A DNA stretch of 64,000 bases, taken from assembly GCA_018388625.1 (NCBI GenBank), contig CP074402.1, positions 5,518,001 through 5,582,000 on the forward strand, read 5' to 3'. Positions within the stretch are counted from its first letter, which is position 1. Each line of letters begins with the position of its first letter. Positions 47,640-57,256 of the stretch are shown here, one piece after another. The notes beneath the pieces are model-generated. The model ran no database searches. It was not told the DNA's origin and was given only the letters and a program-made list of their open reading frames with translations. This DNA is from Nocardiopsis eucommiae. GTDB taxonomy: Bacteria; Actinomycetota; Actinomycetes; Streptosporangiales; Streptosporangiaceae. A program made the position numbers and the translations under genes.

Positions 47640-47649
47640 CATACGTATG
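47640..47649. promoter_or_regulatory. Possible TetR operator
   Basis: catacgtatg is a perfect 10-base palindrome in the AT-rich space between the TetR and GNAT starts. Related half-sites (cgtacaag, catacgag) lie beside it. Candidate only. Confidence 0.35.
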
Positions 47650-47657
47650 ATCACGCC

Positions 47658-48223
47658 ATGGAGATCACGAGACTGGACCAGGGACGGGAGGGCGACGCCG
47701 CCTCCCTCCTCGCCCGCGCCATGGACCTCGACCCGGTGAGCGTCTGGCTCTTCCCCGACCCCGAGGGCCGGGCCCGCGCGCTCCCGCTGGTCACACGGTC
47801 CTTCGTCGACCGGGCCATGGCCACCGACCGGGTGCTGGTGGACTCCTCCGGCGACGCCGTGTCCGCCTGGATCCGCGAGGACGGGACCGGCCACGGCGCG
47901 CCCCGGGACGAGGACCCCCGGAGGAGTTCGCCCCCTACGCGGAGCGGCTCGCCGCCATGGACGAGCTCGCGTCCTCACGGCACCCGGCCGGACCGCACCT
48001 GTACCTGCCGATGATCGGCGTCCTCGACCGGGCGCGCGGACGGGGCGTCGGGAGCGCCATGCTCCGCCAGCGCCTCCGCGACGCCGACCTGCCCGTCTAC
48101 CTGGAGGCGAGCTCGACCCGGAGCCGGGACCTCTACCTCCGCCACGGCTTCACGCCCTTCGGTGACCCCGTCCACTTCCCCGACGGCCCGCCGATGTTCC
48201 CGATGCTGCACACGCCCCGATGA
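47658..48223 (+). CDS. GNAT-family N-acetyltransferase (frame break near 47917)
   Basis: About 188 residues. The acetyl-CoA loop is IGVLDRARGRGVGSAMLRQR, and the C-terminal strand-helix STRSRDLYLRHGFTPFGDPV fits the family. One more C in the run at 47915-47919 yields DPPEEFAPYAERLAAMDELA between the two frames. The stop overlaps the amidohydrolase start as ATGA. Substrate unknown. Confidence 0.85.
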
Positions 48224-49618
48224 CCCCCACGACCACTGGAGCGCCCATGAGGGCCTACACGCACGCCACCGTCATCGACGCCACCGGAGCCCCGCCGCGC
48301 CCCGACCACACGGTGCTGGTCCGGGACGGCGTGATCACGACCGTCGCCCCCGCCTCCGTCACCCCGGTCCCCGAGGGTGCCGAGGTCGTCGACCTCACCG
48401 GCCGGTACCTGATCCCCGGCCTCACCGACGCGCACACCCACAGCAACGGCGCCGACCGCGTCATCCCCGCCCTGTACGTCCTCAACGGCGTCACCGCCGT
48501 GCGGGAGATGTGGGGCTCCGACGAGGTGCGGCGGCTCCGCGACCGCGTGGAGGCGGGCGACCTGCTCGGCCCGCGCTGGACCGTGGCCGGGAGCCTGATC
48601 GACGGCGCGCCCTCCCTCTGGGACGACGCCCCCAACCCCGAGCCGCCGACCGTCGTCGCCCACGCCCGGGAGGCGCGGCGGGCGGTCCACGAGTCCCGCG
48701 ACGCGGGGGCCGACTTCGTCAAGGTCTACTCCCGGCTCGACGCCGAGTGCTACCACGCGATCCTCGACGAGGCCCGACGCGTCGGCATCCCCGTGGCCGG
48801 GCACCGCTCCGACCACGTGCCCTTCGTGGAGCAGATCGAGTCGGGGCAGCGCTCCTTCGAGCACGTCCACGGCCTCTGGCCCGCGCTCTCGCGGAACCCG
48901 GAGGCGATGGAGGCGGCGATGGACCGGATCCGCATCGAGCCCGACACCTACTACTCCAGCTGGTTCCACCAGGTCACCGAGGTCGAGTGGGAGGCCGCCA
49001 ACACCCTGGGCCCGGCCGAGTCGGCCTCCGTGTTCGCCCGGATGGCCGCCAACGAGGTCGCCTACTGCCCCACCCTCGTCATGCACCGGGCCCTCGACCT
49101 GCCCGAGCGGGTGCGGCTGACCGACCCCCGCCTGCGGTACATGCCGCCGGACACCACCGCCCTGTGGGAGTACGTGCTGGAGGCGATGTACCTGAAGGGG
49201 CGCGGGGCGGAGGAGTCGGCGCGGCGCCGCGTGCTGTTCGAGCTGCGCCGGGCCGCCGTCGCCGCGATGGACGACGCCGGGGTCCGTCTGCTCGCCGGGA
49301 CCGACCCGCAGACCCCGGGCGTCCTGCCGGGGTTCGGACTGCACGAGGAACTGGAGCTGATGGTGGGGGCCGGGCTCTCCCCTGCGCGCGCTCCAGACCG
49401 CCACCGTCGAACCGGCGCGGTTCCTCGGACGCGAGTCGTGGTCGGGCACAGTGGAACCGGGCCGGGTCGCCGACCTGCTGGTCCTGGACGCCGACCCGCT
49501 GGCGGACATCCGCAACACCACCCGGATCCACGCCGTGGTGATCCGGGGCCGCCACATCGGCCCCGAGGAGCGCGCGACCCTGCTGGCCGGGGTCGAGACG
49601 GCCGCCGCCGAGGGATGA
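48220..49618 (+). CDS. Amidohydrolase (imidazolonepropionase-like), frame break near 49380
   Basis: About 466 residues. GRYLIPGLTDAHTHSNG carries the H-x-H metal site, VAGHRSDHVPFVEQIESGQR and FEHVHG supply further His, and MDDAGVRLLAGTDPQTPG the catalytic Asp. The repaired end, LRALQTATVEPARFLGRES to VADLLVLDADPLADIRNT, is typical. The break needs two more C (or one fewer) at 49379-49382, unlike the single-base cases elsewhere. ATG 48247 is a second possible start. Probably hydrolyses a small amide or cyclic ureide; partner of the GNAT enzyme. Confidence 0.87.
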
Positions 49619-49743
49619 CCCGCGAGGTCGGGGCCCCCGGGCACCGGCCCCGACCTCCTCCGCCACCGAGGCCGCCGCCCCGGTCCGGGACCGACGCCGG
49701 AAAAGGAGTGTGCGTGCCGTGAAGGGTGTGACAGGTTGGGCGC

Positions 49744-50259
49744 ATGCCTGACTACCGCCGCGACCTTCTGCGCGACCAGTACGACCTGACCTGGGCGCTC
49801 TTCGAGTACCACCTGGAGCGCATGGAGCCCGAGGACTACCTCTGGGAGCCCGCCGAGCTCTGCTGGACACTGCGCCGAGGGCCCGGCGGCATGTGGACCC
49901 CGGACTGGGCCGACAGCGAGCCGGACCCGGTGCCGGTGCCCACCATCGCCTGGCTGACCTGGCACATCGGCTGGTGGTGGACGGTCACCCTCGACCACAC
50001 CCTGGGCCGCACCCCGCAGGACCGCGCCGAGATCCGGTGGCCCGGCGAGGAGGGTGCCGCCGACCGGCTGCGCGGCATGGGGCTGGACTGGATCGACGCC
50101 CTGTCCGAGATGGACCTGGACCGGCCCGCCTCGTTCCCGTGGCAGGGGGCGGAGGGGAAGACCAACGCGCACACGGCCGCGTGGGTCAACTCCGAGCTGA
50201 TGAAGAACGTCTCCGAGGTCGGGCAGCTGCGCCTGCTCCGCGCCGCCGCCCGCCGCTAG
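49744..50259 (+). CDS. DinB-like protein
   Basis: 171 residues of the DinB/YfiT four-helix fold: DLLRDQYDLTWALFEYHLER, then TIAWLTWHIGWWWTVTLDHT with the conserved His, and HTAAWVNSELMKNVSEVGQL with a second His group. Many members are thiol- or metal-dependent transferases; this one is unassigned. It overlaps the convergent MFS stop by four bases. Confidence 0.83.
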   Translation: MPDYRRDLLRDQYDLTWALFEYHLERMEPEDYLWEPAELCWTLRRGPGGMWTPDWADSEPDPVPVPTIAWLTWHIGWWWTVTLDHTLGRTPQDRAEIRWPGEEGAADRLRGMGLDWIDALSEMDLDRPASFPWQGAEGKTNAHTAAWVNSELMKNVSEVGQLRLLRAAARR

Positions 50260-51836
50260 GCGACTTCCGGAGCCTTCTCCCTGTCCTCGGGGACGTCCTC
50301 GGAGGCGTCCAGCCGGGTGCGGCGCAGCAGCCACAGCACGGCGAGCCCGGTCGGGGCGAGCAGGGCCACCCCGAGGCCGTACCCGGTCTGCACCGCCGTG
50401 GTGAAGGCCCCGAAGGCCGCGTCCAGGAGCTGCCGCGACTGGTCCGCCGGGAGGCCCTCAGCCACGCCCACGGCACCGCCGACGCTCTCCCCTGCCGCCT
50501 CCAGCCCGGGTCCGGGAATCCCGTCGAGACCGGCGCCGTCGAGACCACGCCGGTAGACGACCGCCGCCATGCTGCCCAGGAGGGCCATGCTGAGCGCTCC
50601 GCCGAGGCCGCCCGCCACGTCGGACATCGCCGCCGCCGACCCGGCCCTGCTGACCGGGGCGCTCACCACGATGAGGTTCACGCCGAGGGTGAAGAGCGGC
50701 CCGAGCGCCAGGGCCATGACGGTGGCGGCGGAGATCAGCGCGGCGACGCCGACCTGGCCCACCATGAGGGCGAGCGCCCCGCCCGCGACCGAGGCCACGA
50801 GCAGACCGCCTCCCATGGCGGCGGAGGGCCGCATCCACCGGGTGAGCAGGGGCGCGCCCAGGCCGCCGACGATGGAGGCCAGCGCGGGCACGACCATCAG
50901 CGCACCGGTCTCGGCGGGTGAGAGGCCGAGTGCGGTCTGGAGGTACTGGACCAGCAGCATGTCCGCCGCGCCGTAGCCCAGGAGCATCAGCAGCAGGGCG
51001 CCGAGGGAGACCGTGAACGCGGGGGTCGCGAACAGGCGCATGTCCATGAGGGGTTCGGGCAGGCGCAGCTGTCTGCGGACGAACAGCGCGCCGAGCACCA
51101 GCCCGGCGACGACCGGGAGAAGGTAGGGCCACACCGCGCCGTCGGATCCGGAGGCGCTCCGGTCCGCGATCTCCTGGAGCCCGAAGACCACGGCGATGAT
51201 CGCGCCCATGGACAGGGCCACGCTGGGCAGGTCCATGCTCCCCTCCACCCGCTCCCGGCCCGCGGGCAGCAGGGGCGTGGCCAGCAGCAGGAGCGCGGCG
51301 ACCGGGACGTTGATCAGGAAGACGGCGCCCCAGGAGAAGTGTGCGAGGAGCACTCCGCCCAGCGGCGGCCCCAGGGCCATCCCGCCGGAGAAGGAGCTCA
51401 TGACCACCGCGACGGCCACGGAGAACTGGCGGGCGTCGGTGAAGACGACCCTGAGCAGCCCGAAGATGCTCGGTGACATCGTCGCCGCCGCCGTCCCCAT
51501 GAGGGCGCGCATCGCGATGAGGACCTCGGGGGTGGGAGCGAAGGCCGCGACGAGGGACGCCAGCCCGTAGACGGCCACTCCGCCCATGAGCAGGCGTCGG
51601 CGCCCGACCCTGCGGCCCAGCCAGCCCATGGTGAGCGCCAGGCTGACCCCGACGAACTCCCCCGCGTGCAGGACCCACAGCATCTGGGTGCTGCCCGGGG
51701 ACAGGTCGGCGGCGATCGCGGGCAGCGCCATGAACAGCACGGACATGTCGGTGGCGGCCATCAGCAGGGGGAGCGTCATCACGGCGAGCGCCGTCCAGTC
51801 CCGCCAGGTCGCGCGTCGGGGGGCTTGGGTGTTCAC
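50256..51836 (-). CDS. DHA2-type MFS drug transporter
   Basis: 526 residues with about fourteen hydrophobic segments, the DHA2 pattern. MSVLFMALPAIAADLSPGST in helix 1 and LGRRVGRRRLLMGGVAVYGL in loop 2-3 are family marks, with GGMALGPPLGGVLLAHFSWG (motif C) in helix 5. The GTG start is at 51836. Probably exports antibiotics or antiseptics. No regulator is adjacent. Confidence 0.9.
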   Translation of the reverse strand: MNTQAPRRATWRDWTALAVMTLPLLMAATDMSVLFMALPAIAADLSPGSTQMLWVLHAGEFVGVSLALTMGWLGRRVGRRRLLMGGVAVYGLASLVAAFAPTPEVLIAMRALMGTAAATMSPSIFGLLRVVFTDARQFSVAVAVVMSSFSGGMALGPPLGGVLLAHFSWGAVFLINVPVAALLLLATPLLPAGRERVEGSMDLPSVALSMGAIIAVVFGLQEIADRSASGSDGAVWPYLLPVVAGLVLGALFVRRQLRLPEPLMDMRLFATPAFTVSLGALLLMLLGYGAADMLLVQYLQTALGLSPAETGALMVVPALASIVGGLGAPLLTRWMRPSAAMGGGLLVASVAGGALALMVGQVGVAALISAATVMALALGPLFTLGVNLIVVSAPVSRAGSAAAMSDVAGGLGGALSMALLGSMAAVVYRRGLDGAGLDGIPGPGLEAAGESVGGAVGVAEGLPADQSRQLLDAAFGAFTTAVQTGYGLGVALLAPTGLAVLWLLRRTRLDASEDVPEDREKAPEVA

Positions 51837-52015
51837 GTGTCCTCCGGGTTCGGTCCCATGCGGCCGACCCTAGAACCTCAACCAATGTTCAGTTCAACCC
51901 CGCACCCTCCGCCCCCACGGTTGAGGCTCCGCGCGACCGGGTAGTCCCACCTGTGTCCGAGCAGGTCAGGCTAGTCGCGAACCCCGAGGGGTCACGGCGG
52001 TCTCGGGGGCGAACC

Positions 52016-52267
52016 ATGGGTGTCGAACGCGGTCTCGACGGACTCCGGAAGGTCCTGGACGGACTCGGGTTCCCCCTGACCCGGGACGAGGCGGTCGCGG
52101 CGGCCTTGGACGCGGGCGCCGACGAGGAGATCGTGAGCGCCCTGCGGGCCATGCCGAACGCCGAGTACAACGAGGCCAAGGAGATCCTGGCCGCCGTCCC
52201 GCTGCCCGAGCGCGAACCGGGGTCGCACACCGAGTCCGCGCGGTCCCGGGAACGCGGCCCGCACTAG
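52016..52267 (+). CDS. DUF2795-like small protein
   Basis: 83 residues. GLRKVLDGLGFPLTRDEAVA and ADEEIVSALRAMPNAEYNEA match the short helical DUF2795 pattern, whose function is unknown. ATG 52016 follows GGGGG; the frame extends to GTG 51953 without a ribosome site. Confidence 0.75.
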   Translation: MGVERGLDGLRKVLDGLGFPLTRDEAVAAALDAGADEEIVSALRAMPNAEYNEAKEILAAVPLPEREPGSHTESARSRERGPH

Positions 52268-52351
52268 CCCGACCTGAAAACGCAGGTCAAGGGCGTGCAA
52301 GACTGAGGTCAACCTCTCAAAAGGGACTCCCCAGTACATTTCAAATAGTGG

Positions 52352-52370
52352 TTAGGTTAGGCTCTCCTTC
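52352..52370 (+). promoter_or_regulatory. DmdR/IdeR iron box
   Basis: ttaggttaggctctccttc follows the actinobacterial iron-box consensus TTAGGTTAGGCTCACCTAA with a few differences at the right end. It lies 28 bases before the siderophore-binding protein gene, so iron repression of the whole import operon is expected. Confidence 0.88.
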
Positions 52371-52397
52371 ATCACTGGAACCTGGAGGAGAACCACC

Positions 52398-53390
52398 ATG
52401 AAGTCCCCCGGCCGCCCCGTCACGGCGCTCTCACTCATCCTCGCGTCGTCCCTGGTCATCGCGGGTTGCTCCGCGGACGCCCAGGACACCGACGACTCCT
52501 CCGCCGCCGGGGGCGCCACGATCGAGGTCGAGGACAACAACGGCACCCAGACGGTGAACTCCCCCGCCGCGTCCGTGGTCGCCCTCGACAACCGGACCTT
52601 CGAGACCCTCTCCGACTGGGACGTCGAGCTCTCCGCCGCCGCCGTATCGCTCATGCCCGACACCATCGGCTACACGCGGGACGACTCGATCATCGACATC
52701 GGCACGCACAACGAGCCCGACCTGGAGGCGATCGTCGCCGCCGAGCCGGACCTCGTCGTCAACGGCCAGCGCTTCACCCAGCACCAGGACGACATCGCCT
52801 CGCTGGTGCCGGACGCCACCATCCTGGACCTCGACCCGCGCGAGGGCGAGCCCTTCGACGCCGAGCTCAAGCGGCAGGTCACCGCCCTCGGTGAGGTCTT
52901 CGACAAGCAGGACGAGGCGGCCCAGCTCGTCGAGGACCTCGACGCCGCCGTCGAGCGCGTCCAGGCGGCCTACGACGAGGACCAGACCGTCATGGCCGTC
53001 ACCACCTCCGGCGGCGAGATCGGCTACCTCGCGCCGAGCGTAGGCCGCACCCTCGGCCCGGCCTTCGACATCCTCGGTCTCACCCCCGCGCTGGAGGTCG
53101 ACGGCGCCAGCGACGACCACCAGGGCGACGACATCTCCGTCGAGGCCATCGCCGACTCCGACCCCGACTGGATCCTCGTGATGGACCGCGACGCCGCCGT
53201 CGCCGCGGACGAGTCCGGGTACGAGACCGCCGAGAACATCCTGTCGAGCTCCGAGGCGCTCTCCGGCGTGTCCGCCGTCAAGGACGAGCAGATCGTCCAC
53301 ATGCCCGTGGACACCTACACCAACGAGGGCATCCAGACCTACACCGAGTTCTTCAACGCGTTCGCGGACGCCCTGGAGGCTCGGGCTTGA
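52398..53390 (+). CDS. Siderophore ABC importer, substrate-binding lipoprotein
   Basis: 330 residues. The signal peptide ends in SLVIAGCSADA, a lipobox with Cys24 or nearby. The type III binding protein fold shows VVALDNRTFETLSDWDVELS, NEPDLEAIVAAEPDLVVNGQ and DPDWILVMDRDAAVAADE. It resembles FatB/YclQ-type catecholate-siderophore receptors. First gene of a four-gene operon with two permeases and an ATPase, behind an iron box. Confidence 0.92.
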   Translation: MKSPGRPVTALSLILASSLVIAGCSADAQDTDDSSAAGGATIEVEDNNGTQTVNSPAASVVALDNRTFETLSDWDVELSAAAVSLMPDTIGYTRDDSIIDIGTHNEPDLEAIVAAEPDLVVNGQRFTQHQDDIASLVPDATILDLDPREGEPFDAELKRQVTALGEVFDKQDEAAQLVEDLDAAVERVQAAYDEDQTVMAVTTSGGEIGYLAPSVGRTLGPAFDILGLTPALEVDGASDDHQGDDISVEAIADSDPDWILVMDRDAAVAADESGYETAENILSSSEALSGVSAVKDEQIVHMPVDTYTNEGIQTYTEFFNAFADALEARA

Positions 53391-53447
53391 TCCCGCTCGC
53401 CCCCGGGGAACGCGCCGACGTCACCACGCACGTCGGCGCGTGCCCCC

Positions 53448-54470
53448 GTGAACGGCACCGGCGCTCCGGGGTGGCCGGACGTGACGACCGCGACCCCGCC
53501 CCCGTCGCGCACCCGGCACAAGGGACGTCTGTTCGACTGGAGGCTGCTGGTCGGCGTCGCCGTCGTGGGAGCCCTCCTCGCGCTGTCGCTGGCCACCGGC
53601 GTGTACGACATCCGCGGCGCCGACGACGGCGGCGAGATGTTCGCGATCACCCGGATCCCGCGCACCGTCGCCCTCGTGCTCGCGGGCGCGGCCATGGCCA
53701 TGTCCGGTCTGGTCATGCAGCTGCTGACCCAGAACCGCTTCGTCGAGCCGACCACCACCGGGACCACCGAGTGGGCGGGCCTCGGTCTGCTCACGGTGAT
53801 GATCCTGCTGCCGGGCGCGAGCATCGGCACCCGCATGGCCGGGGCGATCCTCGCGGCGTTCGTCGGCACGATGGTGTTCTTCCTCTTTCTGCGCCGCGTC
53901 ACCCTGCGCTCCTCCCTGATCGTCCCCATCGTGGGCATCATGCTCGGCGCCGTCGTCAGTTCGGTGTCCACCTTCGTCGCCCTCCGCACCGACATGCTCC
54001 AGAACCTCGGCGTGTGGTTCGCGGGCAGTTTCACGTCGGTCCTGCGCGGACAGTACGAGCCACTGTGGATCGTGGCCGTGGTGGCCGTCGCGGTGTTCGT
54101 CGTCGCGGACCGCTTCACCGTCGCCGGGCTGGGCGAGGAGATCTCCACCAACGTCGGCCTGAACCACAACCGGGTCGTCCTGCTCGGCACCACCCTCATC
54201 GCGGTGGCGACCGGCGTGGTGACCGTGGTGGTGGGCAACCTGCCCTTCCTCGGGCTCATCGTCCCCAACATCGTCTCGATGTTCCGCGGCGACGACCTGC
54301 GCGGGAACCTGCCGTGGGTGTGCCTGCTCGGAATCGGCATCGTCACGGTGTGCGACCTGGTCGGCCGGACCATCGTCATGCCCTTCGAGGTGCCCGTGTC
54401 CCTCATCCTCGGTGTCGTCGGCGCCGTGGTGTTCATCCTTCTCCTGTTGAGGCAGCGCCGCCGTGGCTGA
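53448..54470 (+). CDS. FecCD-family siderophore permease 1
   Basis: 340 residues, about nine or ten hydrophobic segments. FecCD marks: ITRIPRTVALVLAGAAMAMS, GLVMQLLTQNRFVEPTTTGT, and VGNLPFLGLIVPNIVSMFRG. GTG 53481 could be the true start, as 53448 lacks a ribosome site. Overlaps the second permease gene by eight bases. Confidence 0.92.
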   Translation: MNGTGAPGWPDVTTATPPPSRTRHKGRLFDWRLLVGVAVVGALLALSLATGVYDIRGADDGGEMFAITRIPRTVALVLAGAAMAMSGLVMQLLTQNRFVEPTTTGTTEWAGLGLLTVMILLPGASIGTRMAGAILAAFVGTMVFFLFLRRVTLRSSLIVPIVGIMLGAVVSSVSTFVALRTDMLQNLGVWFAGSFTSVLRGQYEPLWIVAVVAVAVFVVADRFTVAGLGEEISTNVGLNHNRVVLLGTTLIAVATGVVTVVVGNLPFLGLIVPNIVSMFRGDDLRGNLPWVCLLGIGIVTVCDLVGRTIVMPFEVPVSLILGVVGAVVFILLLLRQRRRG

Positions 54471-55488
54471 GTCGACCGTTCCCCGGATACGGACCTCCCG
54501 GACCCTGCCCACCCCGCGCGCCCGCCTCCGCTACCGGATCGTCGTCTCGACCCTCGTGGTCCTCGCGGTCGGCTTCACCTTCGGCCTGCTGGCCTGGGAC
54601 AACCCGATGCCGGTGGGATCGGACGGGTTCTGGCGCATCGCGGAGCTGCGGGCCACCAACGTGGTGGTCATGGCCGTGGTGGCGATCTGCCAGGCCATCG
54701 CCACGGTGAGCTTCCAGACCGTGACCAACAACCGCATCATCACCCCGTCGATCATGGGGTTCGAGGCGCTCTACGTCGCGGTCCAGACCTCGGCGGTGTA
54801 CTTCCTGGGCGTCGCGGGCGTCCTCGCCGTCAAGGGCCTCCCGCAGTTCGTGCTCCAGATCGCGCTGATGGTCGGCTTCGCGATGCTGCTGTACGGCTGG
54901 CTGCTGTCCGGCCGCTACGGCAACCTCCAGGTGATGCTGCTCATCGGCATCGTGGTCGGCGGCGGACTCGCCTCGGTCTCCACGTTCATGCAGCGCCTGC
55001 TCACCCCCAGCGAGTTCGACGTGCTGGCCGCCCGGCTGTTCGGCAACGTCTCCAACGCCGACGCCGCGTACCTGCCGGTGGCGATCCCGCTGTGCCTGGT
55101 GGCCGCGACCCTGCTGGTCCTGGGTTCTCGGCGGCTGAACATCGTGGCGCTGGGCCGGGACGCCTGCACCGGGCTCGGCCTGAACCACCGGCGCGAGACC
55201 ATGCGGGTGCTCTTCCTGGTGTCGGTGCTCATGGCGGTCTCCACCGCGCTCGTGGGCCCGATGACCTTCCTCGGCTTCCTCGTCGCGACCCTGGCCTACC
55301 AGTTCGCCGACACGTACGACCACCGGTACGTGTTCCCGGTCGCCGCGCTGACCTGCTTCGTGGTCCTCAGCGGCGCCTACTTCGTCATGCGGAACGTCTT
55401 CTACGCCAACGGGGTGGTCTCGATCATCATCGAGTTCGTCGGCGGCCTGGTGTTCCTGTTCGTCATCCTCAGAAAGGGCCGGCTGTGA
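54463..55488 (+). CDS. FecCD-family siderophore permease 2
   Basis: 341 residues, about nine hydrophobic segments. RATNVVVMAVVAICQAIATV, NNRIITPSIMGFEALYVAVQ and VGPMTFLGFLVATLAYQFAD match FecCD permeases of the YclO type. It should form a heterodimer with permease 1. The stop overlaps the ATPase start (GTGA). Confidence 0.92.
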   Translation: MAESTVPRIRTSRTLPTPRARLRYRIVVSTLVVLAVGFTFGLLAWDNPMPVGSDGFWRIAELRATNVVVMAVVAICQAIATVSFQTVTNNRIITPSIMGFEALYVAVQTSAVYFLGVAGVLAVKGLPQFVLQIALMVGFAMLLYGWLLSGRYGNLQVMLLIGIVVGGGLASVSTFMQRLLTPSEFDVLAARLFGNVSNADAAYLPVAIPLCLVAATLLVLGSRRLNIVALGRDACTGLGLNHRRETMRVLFLVSVLMAVSTALVGPMTFLGFLVATLAYQFADTYDHRYVFPVAALTCFVVLSGAYFVMRNVFYANGVVSIIIEFVGGLVFLFVILRKGRL

Positions 55489-56239
55489 TCACCCTCGAAG
55501 GCGTGCGCAAGGAGTACGGGGGCGAGGTCACGATCGGCCCCGTGGACCTGGAGATCCCCGGGGCGGCGTGACCGCCCTGGTGGGGCCGAACGGCGCCGGG
55601 AAGTCCACCCTGCTCACCATGGTGGGGCGGCTGCTCGGCCTCGACGCGGGCACCATCGAGGTCGCCGGGTACGACGTGACGAGGACGCCCTCCAAGGACC
55701 TGGCCAAGATCGTCTCCGTGCTGCGCCAGGAGAACCACTTCATCACCCGGCTGACGGTGCGCCAGCTCGTCGCGTTCGGCCGCTTCCCCCACTCCAAGGG
55801 GCGGCTGACCGTGGCCGACGAGGAGGTGATCAGCCGCGCGATCGACTTCCTGGACCTCACCGAGCTGGAGGACCGCTACCTCGACCAGCTCTCGGGCGGC
55901 CAGCGCCAGCGCGCGTACGTGGCGATGGTGCTGTGCCAGGAAACCGAGTACGTGCTGCTCGACGAGCCGCTGAACAACCTCGACATGCGCCACTCGGTGC
56001 AGATGATGAAGCACCTGCGCCGGGCGGCGGCCGAGCTCGACCGCACGATCGTGATCGTGCTGCACGACATCAACTTCGCCGGGCACTACGCGGACCACAT
56101 CTGCGCCGTCAAGGACGGCGCGGTCGTGGAGTTCGGCACCCCGGCGGAGATCATGACCGACGACGTCCTCACCCGGGTCTTCGACACTCCGGTGACCGTC
56201 GTCGACGGCCCCAACGGACCGCTCGCCGTCTACTACTGA
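55485..56239 (+). CDS. Siderophore ABC importer ATPase (frame break near 55562)
   Basis: 251 residues after repair. Walker A VGPNGAGKSTLL, signature LSGGQRQRAYVAMVL, Walker B EYVLLDEPLNNLD and switch His in VIVLHDINFAGHYADH are all intact. GTG 55485 overlaps the preceding stop. As read, the frame ends after 26 codons; one more G at 55560-55563 gives IPGGGVTALVGPNGAGKS. Supplies ATP-driven energy for ferri-siderophore import. Confidence 0.93.
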
Positions 56240-56257
56240 TCCCGGGATACTGGGGTG

Positions 56258-57164
56258 GTGAGCACCCCTCCGGCAGAAGTGACCGTCACCCCCGACCTCG
56301 TCCGCCAGCTCCTGCGGGAGCAGCACCCCGACCTCGCGGAACTCCCGATCGCCCCCGTCTCCCACGGCTGGGACAACACCCTCCTCACCCTGGGAGAGCA
56401 CCTGTGCGTGCGCATGCCGAGGAGGAGGCCGCGGCCGGGCTGGTCGTGAACGAGCAGCGGTGGCTGCCCGGGATCGCCGGACGGGTGGGCGTCCCCGTCC
56501 CGGTGCCCGTACGGGTGGGCCGCCCCGGGCACGGCTACCCCTGGCACTGGTCGGTCGTCCCGTGGTTCGAGGGCCGCACCGCCGCCGAGGTCCCGGTGGA
56601 GGAGCGCTCCGACCTGGTCGAACCCCTCGCGCTGTTCCTCTCCCGGCTGCACGTGCCCGCCCCGGACGACGCGCCACGCAACCCGGTCCGGGGGTGCCCC
56701 TGCGCGAACGCGACGCCCGGTTGCGTGAACGCCTCGCCGCCAGCCCCGACCCCCGCGCCCCGGACCTGCTCGCCCTGTGGGAGGAGCTGCTCCCGACCCC
56801 CGAGTGGTCCGGTCCGGCGCTCTGGCTGCACGGCGATCCACACCCCGCCAACCTCCTGGTCGGCTCGGCCGCGCACACGCGTGAACGGGGCCGCCTCGAC
56901 CTCGTCGCGGTCCTGGACTTCGGCGACCTCACCTCCGGTGACCCCGCCTCCGACCTCGCCGCCGCCTGGCTGGCCTTCGGCCCCGAGGACCGCGCCCGGC
57001 TGCGCGCCGCCCTGGACCGCCGCCGGGGGATCGACCCCCACACCTGGGACCGGGCGCGCGCGTGGGCGCTCCTGTACGCCACCCTGCTGTGCGCCAGCGC
57101 CCCGGAGCACCCGCTCCTGGGCGCCATCGGGGAACACACGGTCCTCCAGCTGCTGCACACGTAG
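56258..57164 (+). CDS. Aminoglycoside phosphotransferase-like kinase (two frame breaks)
   Basis: 302 residues after repair. Kinase-like APH fold: VSHGWDNTLLTLGEHLCVRM at the nucleotide loop, NEQRWLPGIAGRVGVPVPVP, WSVVPWFEGRTAAEVPVEE, the Brenner motif ALWLHGDPHPANLLVG with catalytic Asp, and AVLDFGDLTSGDPASDLAAA with the metal Asp. Breaks near 56418 (one more C) and 56692 (one more G) split the frame. Substrate is unknown; resistance to aminoglycosides is only one option. Confidence 0.87.
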
Positions 57165-57256
57165 ACGGGCCGGGCCCCGGTCCGAGCGGGGTGCTGGTCG
57201 GTGCGGCTCCGACGGAGGCGCACAATGGTCCGAAACCCACCCGGACCCGACAGGTG